Position numbers and translations under genes: made by a program. A stretch of 64,000 bases of DNA from Clostridia bacterium (lineage in GTDB: Bacteria; Bacillota; Clostridia; Christensenellales; CAG-138). Of the stretch, positions 1 to 8,650 are shown in pieces. Every line of letters starts with the position of its first letter. Position 1 is the first letter of the stretch. The DNA is taken from NCBI GenBank assembly GCA_017429985.1, contig JAFRNW010000010.1:193700-257699 (forward strand), read 5' to 3'. A model generated the notes under the pieces. That model was given only the letters and a program-made list of their open reading frames with translations, was not told the DNA's origin and ran no database searches.

Positions 1-107
1 ATGCCGCCGTTTGCATATCCGACAGACGTTTTGATCACGCCTTTGAACTGGTCAAAGAATTTCTGGGTTCCCCAGAAGCATCCTCCCGCAAGGTAGATCG
101 TCTTCAT
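1..107 (-). CDS. msrA: Peptide methionine sulfoxide reductase MsrA, N-terminal part (cut by window start)
   Basis: Reverse-strand translation from the ATG at 107 begins [18 protein letters not shown] and continues through VGYANGG. The GCFWG motif carries the catalytic cysteine of MsrA, which reduces methionine-S-sulfoxide in proteins or free methionine. Only the first 35 or so residues lie in the window. The start codon overlaps the stop of the upstream GTPase gene (ATGA, 104-107), so the two are probably translated from one transcript. The family call rests on this short but diagnostic N-terminus. Confidence 0.85.
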   Translation of the reverse strand, partial: MKTIYLAGGCFWGTQKFFDQFKGVIKTSVGYANGG

Positions 108-1312
108 GCCTGCCGGTCCTTTCCGGATCCTCCGTCGGAATCCTGCTGCCTTCCGATCAGCACGCGGACGAGATCCAGCACCGCCTGCTGGAGTTCTTTC
201 TTGTCGGACGAGCTGCTGAGATTCTGCAGGATCGGCTTTGCTTTTTCGGTTACCGTTTCCGCTATTCTGGATTCGATGATCTTCTTGATCCAGTCGGTAT
301 CCTCCACGGATTTCTTTCCGAGGAAAACCTGTTCGAACGCGTAGATGGAGGTTTCGCCGATCACGGCGACGATCACGCCCGCAATGATCGCGTTGAGAGC
401 GCTTGCGGCGATATTGATGCCCGGGATCCCTTTCAGTATCGTGATGATCGATTTGGCCGCCAGACCGACGGTGCCCGCTTCGATGATGGAGTTCAGGAAA
501 CGCTTGCTTCCGTCCTTGCCGTCGATCCCGTAGATCTTTGCGAGGCTGTTGACCTCCATGGCTTCCGTCGGGGTCAGGATCACACCGTCCGGAATGGGAA
601 GCGGGACGGCTCCGACGACGACGGCGCCTGCGGTCGCTGCGCCGACGACGGACTGCGCGAGCACTCTTTTTCTTTTCAGAACGAATTCAGCAAGATCGTG
701 CGACGCCGCTCTTCGGCCTTCCGGCATGAGGGCGTTGGTCGCGTCGATCAGCTGCGCGATGCCGTCCGGCGGCGCGTAGGCGGTATCGTTGATCGTATAG
801 ATCTGCGCTACGACCGGGATGATGTCCTTCAGGTTATCCCGGAACTGCTTCTGCCCCGCGAACGCCTTCCGCACCATTTCCACGTTTTTTTCGCGGTCCG
901 GAACGGAATAGGATTTGGTGATCACCGCGATGACCGGGACCGATTTCCACATGGAGACGGCGCGCGTCATCCTCCGGATGTCTTCCGCGAACAGCTTGGA
1001 CCTGGTGCCGTCCACACAGAACCAGATCACATCGATTCGGTTGTTCTCGCCGCCTTCCCTTGCGCAGTCCCTGGACCACTTTTTGACGGCGTTGATCGCC
1101 CGGCGCTCCTTGAAGTAGTTGGGTTCGAATCCAATCGTGTCGATGACGCGGAAGGGGACCTGGCCGCCTGCCGATTCGTAGATCTCGAGCCGGGTCGTGG
1201 TTCCGTGCGTTCCCCAGTCGGTTCTGGCGGCTTCCTCGCCCAGGACCGAGTTGATCAGGGTGGATTTTCCCACTCCCGAATTGCCGATAACGAGTACGTT
1301 TCCTTTTTCCAT
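104..1312 (-). CDS. DUF697-type membrane-associated GTPase
   Basis: 402 residues. The N-terminal G domain shows a P-loop GNSGVGKS (about residues 10-17), a switch-I threonine run (HGTTTR) and the G3 motif DTIGFE. The expected G4 motif (N/T-K-x-D) reads TKSYS and lacks the guanine-specifying Asp. The C-terminal half (about 215-345) is rich in Gly/Ala/Ile with hydrophobic stretches, resembling the DUF697 region of YcjF-like GTPases, and probably binds the membrane. It is preceded by a GAGGAGG ribosome site and overlaps msrA. The cellular role is unknown; a stress or envelope role is only suggested by the msrA linkage. Confidence 0.75.
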   Translation of the reverse strand: MEKGNVLVIGNSGVGKSTLINSVLGEEAARTDWGTHGTTTRLEIYESAGGQVPFRVIDTIGFEPNYFKERRAINAVKKWSRDCAREGGENNRIDVIWFCVDGTRSKLFAEDIRRMTRAVSMWKSVPVIAVITKSYSVPDREKNVEMVRKAFAGQKQFRDNLKDIIPVVAQIYTINDTAYAPPDGIAQLIDATNALMPEGRRAASHDLAEFVLKRKRVLAQSVVGAATAGAVVVGAVPLPIPDGVILTPTEAMEVNSLAKIYGIDGKDGSKRFLNSIIEAGTVGLAAKSIITILKGIPGINIAASALNAIIAGVIVAVIGETSIYAFEQVFLGKKSVEDTDWIKKIIESRIAETVTEKAKPILQNLSSSSDKKELQQAVLDLVRVLIGRQQDSDGGSGKDRQA

Positions 1313-1411
1313 CGTAAAGCCTCCTCATGTTTTTGCCCTGCAGGACGCAGGGCTTCGGAACAGGAGATGTAGTTTCTGCGGCCTCAGCGGCCGAACCGCT
1401 CCCGGGTGGAT

Positions 1412-1933
1412 TCAGACGATGAACCGGAGCATGGTTCCGGCGAACCCTTCCGGGGAGGCTGCGGACGAACTCTTCGAATCGGAATAGATCAGCAGCACAA
1501 CGCCCCAGAGGACCAGCGTCAGGATCCATTTCCAGACGGTCGGGATCTTTTTGCTTTTCCATATGGCGATCGTGGCCATAACGGGAAGGAAGTAGATCCA
1601 GAGCAGGACGAGTCCGAACGTCGCCCAGCCGCTCCGTTTCTTTTTCGGCGCCGGCACTTCGGCGGGAACGGTCTCGACGCGGACAACGGATTCCACCGGC
1701 CGGTGCCGGGTGAATCCGCAGTTCGGACACGCGTTCGTATAATATGCCGTTCCGCATTTCGGACAGACCTGCTTGACGGATCCGAACTTGACGCCGCACC
1801 TTGAGCAGTAGTTCCCGTTCACGATCTCGCTTCCGCAGTTGTCGCAGATGTAGGTGAATTCATTGGCGGTGCATCCGCTGCAGCGGAAAGCGGCATTCTC
1901 GTTCAGAGTTCCGCAGTAATTGCATTTCTTCAT
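1412..1933 (-). CDS. Zinc-ribbon membrane protein
   Basis: 173 residues. The first 75 or so contain four CxxC-type knuckle pairs (KCNYCG, RCSGC, ICDNCG, YCSRCG, then VCPKCG and ACPNCG), consistent with two or three zinc ribbons. A short proline/lysine linker follows, then two hydrophobic helices (about 108-130 and 137-152) and a Ser-rich tail. This is a recurring Clostridia architecture with no established function. The start is supported by a GGAGG at 1942-1946. A possible minus-strand -10 box TATGAT lies at 2000-1995. It is upstream of, and codirectional with, the GTPase gene. Confidence 0.7.
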   Translation of the reverse strand: MKKCNYCGTLNENAAFRCSGCTANEFTYICDNCGSEIVNGNYCSRCGVKFGSVKQVCPKCGTAYYTNACPNCGFTRHRPVESVVRVETVPAEVPAPKKKRSGWATFGLVLLWIYFLPVMATIAIWKSKKIPTVWKWILTLVLWGVVLLIYSDSKSSSAASPEGFAGTMLRFIV

Positions 1934-2256
1934 ATTCTGTCCCTCCTTTCACCGGCCGTTCCTTGCAGGGGTCCTGCAGCCCCCCTTTTTCTTTATCATA
2001 ATATATTTTCCGGCGTTTTGCATAACGATCGCACCGTTCCGCGCCCGGCAGCGGGAAAGAGGGAAGATATCGGGACAGAAAGCGCGGGACAGCGCCGGGA
2101 CGGAAGGAGGTTTTCCGTTGTGAAGGCGGGGAAGCGATGATAAAATGGTTGCAAAGCCCGCGCGGGAGACGTGCCCGGCGGCAAAGCATAACGGACGGCA
2201 GGCGGCGGATCGCGGCAGAAAGCAAGGCGAACCGCCTGATCCGGGAAGGGAACGAC
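1934..2256. promoter_or_regulatory. Divergent control region between zinc-ribbon gene and pepC
   Basis: This 323-bp gap has no gene I can support. On the plus strand TTGTGA (2118-2123) and TAAAAT (2141-2146) are separated by 17 bp, a plausible sigma-A promoter for pepC-pepT with a leader of about 100 nt. On the minus strand TATGAT (2000-1995) could serve the zinc-ribbon gene. An open frame running upstream of pepC from 2137 would start inside this promoter and is not considered coding. Confidence 0.5.
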
Positions 2257-3570
2257 ATGAAAGGCATCACATCAGAGCAGCTGGAACGGTTCAGAAACCG
2301 TGAAAGCGGAAGGAAGGAGATCCGCACGCTGCAGGCGGCGCTCGCGAAAACGGAGATCAAGGATCTTGCTTTCGTACCGTCTGAAGCGGCAAAACTGAAC
2401 GGGGATTATTCCGTCGAGCTGAAGACGCGCGGGATCACATGGCAGCAGAAAAGCGGAAGGTGCTGGCTTTACGCCGTGATGAACATCCTCCGCGAACGCG
2501 TGGCGGAAACGTGCGGACTGGAACAGTTCGAACTGTCGGGGAACTATCTCTCCTTTTACGACAAGCTGGAAAAAGCGAACAACGTTCTGGAGATGGTGAT
2601 CGATCATCTGGACAGGCCTCTGAACGACCGCATGATGGAATACATCCTGGACGGGGTAACGGACGGCGGCTACTGGACCATGGCGTCCGATCTCGTCAGG
2701 AAATACGGCGTTGTTCCGGCGGATATCATGCCGGAAACCTGGCAGTCCACGCACACGGAAACGTTTCTGAAGCTCTATAACAGCCTACTGCGCAAGGATG
2801 CCGCGAAACTTCGCACGCTGGCCGCCGAGGGTGCCGATCTTCAGGCCGCAAAGGAGGAAATGCTGGAGGAGGTCTACCGGATGGAATGCATCGCGTTCGG
2901 GGAACCGCCCGCCGTCTTCTCGTTTGAATACAGGGACAAGGACAACGTGTTCCATTCGGAGCACGGGCTGACGGGCAGATCCTTCTATGAGAAATATGCG
3001 GGAACCGTTCTGGACGATTACGTCACGGTGACCAACCATCCGACACGCGGGCTTCCGATGAATCTGCACTACATGTTCCATTTTATAGGGAGCATGGCAG
3101 ACAGCGACGTCGTCTGCCTCAACCTGACCATGGACGAGATGGAAACGCTGGTCATCCGGCAGCTGGAGGACGGGGAACCGGTCTGGTTCGGATGCGACGC
3201 GGGCGCATACGGGGACAGGGACAAGGGGATCTGGGATCCGGACAGCCTCGACTTCGAAGGGCTGATGGGCGGGATCGACTTCTCCATGCCGAAGGGCGAC
3301 CGTCTGGAGTACCGCGACAGCTTCGCCACGCACGCCATGATCTTCGTCGGCGTCAATTTCGATGAAAAAGGCGTGCCGAACCGCTGGAAGATCGAAAACA
3401 GCTGGGGCGAGTCGGTCGGAAAGAAGGGCTACTTCGTCTGCAGCGAAACGTATTTCCGCGAATATGTTTACGAGGCGATCATCAACCGCAAACACCTGAG
3501 CGAAGCACAGAAAGCGCTTCTGGAAAAGGAGCCCGTCCGGATCAATCCGTGGGAGAGTGACAGCCTGTGA
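2257..3570 (+). CDS. pepC: Aminopeptidase C (bleomycin-hydrolase family, C1B cysteine peptidase)
   Basis: 437 residues from the ATG at 2257, the size usual for PepC. The papain-like catalytic set is visible: Cys69 in SGRCWLYA, His359 in THAMIFVG and Asn381 in KIENSWGE, at the spacing seen in lactobacillal PepC. It is a cytoplasmic, usually hexameric aminopeptidase that trims peptides. I chose 2257 because homology begins at ITSEQLERFRNR and the in-frame extension to 2137 runs through the promoter. Its stop overlaps the GTG start of pepT, so the two peptidases form an operon. Confidence 0.93.
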   Translation: MKGITSEQLERFRNRESGRKEIRTLQAALAKTEIKDLAFVPSEAAKLNGDYSVELKTRGITWQQKSGRCWLYAVMNILRERVAETCGLEQFELSGNYLSFYDKLEKANNVLEMVIDHLDRPLNDRMMEYILDGVTDGGYWTMASDLVRKYGVVPADIMPETWQSTHTETFLKLYNSLLRKDAAKLRTLAAEGADLQAAKEEMLEEVYRMECIAFGEPPAVFSFEYRDKDNVFHSEHGLTGRSFYEKYAGTVLDDYVTVTNHPTRGLPMNLHYMFHFIGSMADSDVVCLNLTMDEMETLVIRQLEDGEPVWFGCDAGAYGDRDKGIWDPDSLDFEGLMGGIDFSMPKGDRLEYRDSFATHAMIFVGVNFDEKGVPNRWKIENSWGESVGKKGYFVCSETYFREYVYEAIINRKHLSEAQKALLEKEPVRINPWESDSL

Positions 3571-4820
3571 AAACCGGTTGCTATGAAAAGGTAAAGGAGC
3601 GCCTGATGCGCTATGCCCGCGTGGACACGCAGTCCATGCCGTTCTGCGGATCGTGGCCCACGATGGAAAAGCAGGCGGATCTGGCGCGCATGCTGAAGGA
3701 GGAACTGACCGCGATCGGCGTTCCGGACGTATTCCTTGATGAAAAGGCGTGCGTGGTGTACGCTCGCCTGCCATCCAATCTTCCGGACGGAGCGGGCATG
3801 GCGGTGGGCTTCATCGCCCATATGGACACGGCGCCGGACGCGAGCGGAACGGACGTCAAGCCCTGGGTCCTGGAAGGATACGACGGAGGGGATATCGTAC
3901 TGAACGCGGAGCGGAACATCGTGATGCGCGCGTCGGACTATTCCAATTTGAAACAGTACGTCGGTGAGGACCTGATCCTGACGGACGGCACGACCCTTCT
4001 CGGCGGAGACGACAAGGCTTCGATCGCTTCCATCATGACCATGGCGGAGCATCTCTGCACGCATCCAGAGATCCCGCACGCGGATGTCTGCATCGCGTTC
4101 ACCCCGGACGAGGAAGTGGGCGGGCTGGCGAGAGACCTTGATCTGGAACGGTTCGGCGCAAAAGCGGCGTTCACGCTGGACGGAGACCATCTCGGATGGT
4201 ATGAGGACGAGACCTTCTATGCGTCAGAGGCCATTTTTACGTTCACGGGACGTTCCGTGCATACCGGCACGGCGAAAGGGATCATGATCAACGCCGTCGA
4301 TCTTGCCGCGCAGCTGATGGCAAAGCTTCCCCCGCGCGAGAAGCCGCAGTATACCGACGGAACGGAAGGCTTCTTCCACGTGATTTCCTGCAGCGGGGAC
4401 TGCGAACACGCGCAGGTCCGCATGATCGTCCGCGATTTTGACTTTCAGCGTTTTCTTAAACGCGAGGCGTTTCTCCGCCGCAGCGCGGAAGAGCTCCGGG
4501 ACACGTATGGAGAGGACCGGACGGAACTCACGATCGAACATCAGTACAGCAATATGAAGGAAATCCTTCAGACCGTTCCGTGGCTGACGGACATCCTGAG
4601 GAAGGCGATCGCGGAAAGCGGTCTCACGCCGGTGCGCGAACCGTTCCGCGGAGGCACGGACGGAGCGGCGCTCTCGTTGCGGGGACTGCCCTGCCCGAAT
4701 CTTTCCGCCGGATACGAGAACGCGCACGGCAGGTTTGAGTACGTGCCGGTCCAGTCCATGGTGAAAAACGTCGAGATCCTGCTCAGGATCTGCGCAGCTT
4801 TTGCCGGGCTGTCAGCCTGA
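3567..4820 (+). CDS. pepT: Peptidase T (tripeptide aminopeptidase, M20B)
   Basis: 417 residues starting at GTG 3567, overlapping the pepC stop (GTGA). Metal-site motifs of M20 peptidases are present: His85 and Asp87 in AHMDTAPD, then GGDDKAS, the catalytic TPDEEVG and LDGD, with the lid/dimerisation domain between. PepT removes the N-terminal residue of tripeptides in the cytoplasm using two zinc ions. Coupling to PepC points to coordinated peptide catabolism. The length fits the family. Confidence 0.93.
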   Translation: MKTGCYEKVKERLMRYARVDTQSMPFCGSWPTMEKQADLARMLKEELTAIGVPDVFLDEKACVVYARLPSNLPDGAGMAVGFIAHMDTAPDASGTDVKPWVLEGYDGGDIVLNAERNIVMRASDYSNLKQYVGEDLILTDGTTLLGGDDKASIASIMTMAEHLCTHPEIPHADVCIAFTPDEEVGGLARDLDLERFGAKAAFTLDGDHLGWYEDETFYASEAIFTFTGRSVHTGTAKGIMINAVDLAAQLMAKLPPREKPQYTDGTEGFFHVISCSGDCEHAQVRMIVRDFDFQRFLKREAFLRRSAEELRDTYGEDRTELTIEHQYSNMKEILQTVPWLTDILRKAIAESGLTPVREPFRGGTDGAALSLRGLPCPNLSAGYENAHGRFEYVPVQSMVKNVEILLRICAAFAGLSA

Positions 4821-4864
4821 GAGGCGGACCGGGAAGGGATTCCGCATAAGGGAAGGGAAAACAG

Positions 4865-5341
4865 ATGTTTAGAAAGATGAGACGGTTCAGACAGCAGCTT
4901 TCCGCGGAGGAATGCGTCTCCATCCTGAAGATGGAGCCGAGAGGCGTTCTGTCCGTGATCGGAGAAGACGGGTATCCCTACGGAATGCCCGTGAACCAGT
5001 ATTACGACGACGGGACCGGGAAGCTCTATTTTCACGGCGCGGGGGAAGGTCATAAGATCGATGCCATCCGGAAATGCGACAGGGTGTCTTTCTGCACGTA
5101 CGACAGGGGATTCCGGAAAGAAGGAGAATGGGCGCTGAACATCAGGAGCGTGATCGTATTCGGAAGGATCCGGATCGTGGAGGACAGGGAGCAGACCGTC
5201 ACGATCCTGAGAAAGCTCGGCCTGAAGCACTATCCGGACGCGGAAAGCGTGGAACGGGAGATCGAAAAGGACGCCTGCAGGGCGGTATGTCTTGAAATGA
5301 CGGTCGACCATATGACAGGGAAGCTCGTGAACGAGTCCTGA
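4865..5341 (+). CDS. Pyridoxamine-5'-phosphate-oxidase-fold flavoprotein (NimA-like)
   Basis: 158 residues of the FMN-binding split-barrel family that includes 5-nitroimidazole reductases. Seen are an N-terminal helix with LSAEECVSILKM, the segment GVLSVIGEDGYPYGMPVNQ, a FHGAGEGHKIDAI phosphate/FMN-contacting stretch and a central SVIVFGRI strand. This pattern is typical of NimA-like proteins of anaerobes. A redox role is likely, but the natural substrate is unknown, and nitroimidazole resistance cannot be inferred from sequence alone. It lies 44 bp after pepT. Confidence 0.75.
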   Translation: MFRKMRRFRQQLSAEECVSILKMEPRGVLSVIGEDGYPYGMPVNQYYDDGTGKLYFHGAGEGHKIDAIRKCDRVSFCTYDRGFRKEGEWALNIRSVIVFGRIRIVEDREQTVTILRKLGLKHYPDAESVEREIEKDACRAVCLEMTVDHMTGKLVNES

Positions 5342-5352
5342 GAAGAACCCTG

Positions 5353-6123
5353 TCAGAACAGCCCCGAAAGAAGGTCATATGCTTCGCGGAGGAAGAAAAC
5401 GACGAGCACGCCGATCATAACGGGCTTGACGGCCTTCACGCCTCTGCCGATAAACAGCGATGTTCCGATCCAGTTCCCCAGAATGCTGAAGCATCCCGCA
5501 GCAAGTCCGAGCGGTACGACGACCGCTCCGCTGAACAGATAGACGGCAAGGGATGCCGCGTTGCTTGAAAGGTTGATCACTTTCGCGACGCCGTTGGCCT
5601 CCTGCAGACGAAGGCGCACGACGGCTGTCAGCAGGATCAGCAGGAAGGTCCCCGTTCCGGGGCCGTAGAATCCGTCGTACATCCCGATGCTGAACGAGAT
5701 CGCGGCGCCGAGCAGATATGCCGCTTTTTTGGATCTGGGCTCGCGTTCCTCGTCCAGGATCCGTCCCTTCAGGACAAGCACGGCCGTCAGCGGAAGCAGA
5801 AACAGCATGACGGTCTTCAGGACGTTTTCGCGGATGAGCAGGGACAGCCTTGCGCCGAGCGAGGATCCCGCCAGGGCGAACGCCGCGCAGAACAGCGCGT
5901 ACGCCCAGCGGACGTACCCCTTTCTGGTATATCGGTAAACGGCGACGGACGTTCCCATGGTGGAAGCGAGTTTGTTCGTCGCGATCGCCGCGTGGGCGGG
6001 AAGGCCCGCGATCATGTAGGCGGGCAGCGTGATCAGTCCGCCTCCTCCGGCGATGCCGTCGACGATACCCGCCAGGAGAACGAGAGGGCAGACGATCAGA
6101 TATGCCATGATCCCGGGATTCAT
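5353..6123 (-). CDS. TSUP (TauE/SafE) family membrane transporter
   Basis: 256 residues, almost entirely hydrophobic, with about seven or eight transmembrane segments and the two internal family repeats: an N-terminal GIVDGIAGGGGLITLPAYM segment and a related GMYDGFYGPGTGTFLLILL segment in the second half. TSUP proteins export or import sulfite, sulfoacetate or related organic anions; the substrate here cannot be assigned. Its ATG overlaps the stop of the upstream minus-strand gene (6120-6123), and it converges on the NimA-like gene with an 11-bp gap. Confidence 0.85.
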   Translation of the reverse strand: MNPGIMAYLIVCPLVLLAGIVDGIAGGGGLITLPAYMIAGLPAHAAIATNKLASTMGTSVAVYRYTRKGYVRWAYALFCAAFALAGSSLGARLSLLIRENVLKTVMLFLLPLTAVLVLKGRILDEEREPRSKKAAYLLGAAISFSIGMYDGFYGPGTGTFLLILLTAVVRLRLQEANGVAKVINLSSNAASLAVYLFSGAVVVPLGLAAGCFSILGNWIGTSLFIGRGVKAVKPVMIGVLVVFFLREAYDLLSGLF

Positions 6124-6563
6124 CCGCGTTTCCTCCCGAAGAGCTGTTTCAGGTCAAACTCCAGCGGACGTTTCCGGAATCCGGCGGCGATCTCCTCTTC
6201 CGGCAGGATCCGGAAGGCGCGCTTCGGATATCTGCGGTTCCATTCGTCGCGGAAGGCTTCCGCGAAGGCTTCGCATTCCGGACGTCCGGAGCGCAGCAGC
6301 ATCGGGATCAGGAACATCACGGTGCGGACGCGGTCGTTTTCCATCTCCGCCGCCCGGCTGAAAACGGACACGCCTTTCCATCTGGCCTCGAGCGCGTCCA
6401 TGACTTCGCGCGCGGCCGATCCGCAGTCCGAGGCAAGGAGCTGTTCCCCGCACGGTTCCGCGTGATCCAGGACATAACGGTCCAGGACGCCGGGATAGTC
6501 GCGCCTGGTCTGCGCACTTGCCCAGTCGACCGGATCCGTTACGGCTTCCAGCAAAGCGTTCAT
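6120..6563 (-). CDS. Hypothetical protein translationally coupled to TSUP transporter
   Basis: 147 residues, soluble, with no motif that I recognise. It is rich in Arg, Glu and aromatic residues and predicted helical, with a C-terminal basic tail. Its stop overlaps the start of the TSUP transporter gene (ATGA), so it is very likely produced together with it. A minus-strand TATACT (6625-6620) could be its -10 box. The function is not inferred. Confidence 0.6.
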   Translation of the reverse strand: MNALLEAVTDPVDWASAQTRRDYPGVLDRYVLDHAEPCGEQLLASDCGSAAREVMDALEARWKGVSVFSRAAEMENDRVRTVMFLIPMLLRSGRPECEAFAEAFRDEWNRRYPKRAFRILPEEEIAAGFRKRPLEFDLKQLFGRKRG

Positions 6564-6772
6564 GAAATGTTCCTCCCGCCGGAAGGGAGATGCGGTTCCC
6601 CCTGCGGCTTTTCTGTATCAGTATAGCGCATCCGGACGGCTTCTGTCGCGCTCCGTTGCCGGAGAACGGACCGGAAGAGCAAAAAGCGGGCGTTCATGAC
6701 TTGAAACCGGCCCGGATCTGCCGCAAAATGTATAGATATAAAAGCGGTGAAACCGCCCGGAGGTTTATATAC
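6564..6772. promoter_or_regulatory. Divergent promoter region
   Basis: This region separates the minus-strand TSUP operon from the plus-strand thioesterase gene. TATACT on the minus strand (6625-6620) is a candidate -10 box. On the plus strand TTGAAA (6701-6706) lies 17 bp before CAAAAT (6724-6729), a weak candidate promoter. The GGAGG at 6759-6763 decides the GTG start of the thioesterase. Confidence 0.4.
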
Positions 6773-7495
6773 GTGTATCCTTCCTCGTATGAAAGGGAAA
6801 TGAAGATCCTTCCGTCCGTCTGCGACTGGGCGGGAAGACTGTCCGTTTGGGATACGTTCGCGCTGTTCATGGATATGGCGACGGAGCATGCGGACGCGCT
6901 CGGGATCGGCCTGAAGGATCTGGCGAAGCGGGATCTGTTCTGGCTGACCGTCAAAACGAAGGTGCATTTCTTGAAACGTCCGAAAATGGGGGAGCTGGTC
7001 ACCGTCTCGACCTGGCCGGAACCGCCGCAGCTTCTCAGGTGCAACAGGGATTATTCCGTTTCCCGGAACGGGGAGACGATCCTGACCGGAAAAACCGAAT
7101 GGGCGGTCATGAACATGAAGACGGGCAAGCTGCAGAAGGCGGAGGAGATCTATCCGCCGGAACTGGTGCTGCTGGACCGCCGGGTGATGCCGGAACCCTT
7201 TGCGAGGCTCCGCTGTGCCGGGGAGGAAGAGACGTTCGGCACCTATACGGTCCGGTCGACGGATATCGACATCGGCGGGCACATGAACAACGCTGCCTAT
7301 GTCCGTGCCTTTGCGGGGCTTCTGGACACCGCGCAGTGGAAGAGCATGCTGTTTTCCGATCTGGAAGTGCATTTCCGCACGCAGTGCTTTGAGGGGGATA
7401 CGCTGACGTTCCGCAGGAGCGCGTCGGAAAACGGATGTCTGGTCCAGGCATATCTGCCGGACGGCAGGACAGCCGTGCAGATACAGATCTCCTGA
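6773..7495 (+). CDS. Acyl-ACP thioesterase
   Basis: 240 residues from the GTG at 6773, chosen because a GGAGG sits 9 bp upstream and the protein then starts YPSSYEREMKI as usual for this family. It has two hot-dog folds in tandem: the first around LSVWDTFALFMDMATEHA through TEWAVMN, the second around STDIDIGGHMNNAAYVRAF, where the HMNN segment carries the catalytic Asn of acyl-ACP thioesterases. It releases free fatty acids from acyl-ACP. It is followed 16 bp later by the GNAT-CinA fusion. Confidence 0.85.
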   Translation: MYPSSYEREMKILPSVCDWAGRLSVWDTFALFMDMATEHADALGIGLKDLAKRDLFWLTVKTKVHFLKRPKMGELVTVSTWPEPPQLLRCNRDYSVSRNGETILTGKTEWAVMNMKTGKLQKAEEIYPPELVLLDRRVMPEPFARLRCAGEEETFGTYTVRSTDIDIGGHMNNAAYVRAFAGLLDTAQWKSMLFSDLEVHFRTQCFEGDTLTFRRSASENGCLVQAYLPDGRTAVQIQIS

Positions 7496-7511
7496 CAGAC
7501 GGAGGGAATCC

Positions 7512-8600
7512 ATGGATATCGAGACGATTGAAATCAGAGCTTACCGGAGGGAAGACCTTCCGTCCATGATCCGCATATGGAATCAGGTCGTGGAGGAGGG
7601 GATCGCTTTTCCGCAGGAGGAATGTCTGGACGATGAGACCGGGGAGGCTTTTTTCGCTTCCCAGACGTTCTGCGGGGTCGCGGCGGACGCCGGCGGAACG
7701 GTTCTCGGACTGTATATCCTGCATCCGAACAACGTCGGGAGATGCGGGCATATCTGCAACGCGAGCTATGCCGTGGAACGGGGCGTGCAGGGACTGCATA
7801 TCGGGGAAAAACTGGTCATGCACTGTCTGGAGGAGGCAGGGAGGCAGGGCTTCGGGGTCCTGCAGTTCAATGCCGTCGTCGCATCCAATGTCCACGCGAG
7901 GCATCTGTATGAAAGACTGGGATTCGTTCCGCTCGGAACGATCCCGGACGGATTCCGCCGGAAGGACGGAAAGTTTGAGGATATCTGCCCGTATTACATC
8001 AGTTTGCGGGGCTGCTCCGGACTGGAACGGGGAACGGAGAAGCAATCCGTTCAAAGAGATGAACTTCTGAAGAACGTGCGGGAGCGGTACGCCGCGCTCA
8101 CATCCGCTCTGATCGCGCGCGGGATCACGGTGACGGCGATGGAAAGCTGCACTTCCGGGCTGGTCGCGTCCCTGCTCACGGATACCGATCACGCGTCCGA
8201 AGTGTTCCGCGGGAGCTTCGTCACATACGGCAACGAAGAAAAGATCCGGCGCGGCGTTCCCGAGGAAACGATCCGCCGTTACGGGGTATACTCGGAGGAG
8301 ACCGCCGCGGCCATGGCCGGAGCCTGCAGGAAGGCGTTCGGAACGGACATCGGGATCGGCGTGACCGGTTCGCTCGGCATTCGGGATCCGGAAAACGCGG
8401 ACAGCGAGCCCGGAAGGGTTTATTACGCAATAGACTGCTTCGGAACGGTCGTTTCGCGCGTTGCGGAACTTCCGGATCTGGGATCCAAGTTCCTCGGGAA
8501 AGTCTATACGGCGGGGCTAGTCGCCGATGAGATCGGCCGGCTGCTGCGGGAAGACGGGATCCCGGATCTCAGACCGGCGGAAGAAACGCAGACATTCTGA
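7512..8600 (+). CDS. GNAT acetyltransferase fused to CinA C-terminal (PncC-like) domain
   Basis: 362 residues in one frame. Residues 1-165 are a GNAT N-acetyltransferase (IEIRAYRREDLPSMIRIWNQ, acyl-CoA segment ERGVQGLHIGEKLVMHCLEEA, and ASNVHARHLYERLGF). Residues about 190-345 match the CinA C-terminal domain, a nicotinamide-nucleotide amidohydrolase: MESCTSGLVASLL, VTYGNEEKIRRGV and GVTGSLGIRDPEN, with SEPGRVYYAI. The domain normally deamidates NMN in pyridine nucleotide salvage. No stop or frameshift separates the halves. Whether the acetyltransferase acts in the same pathway is unknown. Confidence 0.85.
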   Translation: MDIETIEIRAYRREDLPSMIRIWNQVVEEGIAFPQEECLDDETGEAFFASQTFCGVAADAGGTVLGLYILHPNNVGRCGHICNASYAVERGVQGLHIGEKLVMHCLEEAGRQGFGVLQFNAVVASNVHARHLYERLGFVPLGTIPDGFRRKDGKFEDICPYYISLRGCSGLERGTEKQSVQRDELLKNVRERYAALTSALIARGITVTAMESCTSGLVASLLTDTDHASEVFRGSFVTYGNEEKIRRGVPEETIRRYGVYSEETAAAMAGACRKAFGTDIGIGVTGSLGIRDPENADSEPGRVYYAIDCFGTVVSRVAELPDLGSKFLGKVYTAGLVADEIGRLLREDGIPDLRPAEETQTF

Positions 8601-8650
8601 CGGAACCGACACGGGTCACAGGGAGCACAGGAGATCGAAAGGTAGAAACA

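Noticed and set aside
2137-2256. In-frame N-terminal extension of PepC
   Set aside because: It overlaps the TTGTGA-17-TAAAAT promoter, and the family N-terminus starts at 2257.
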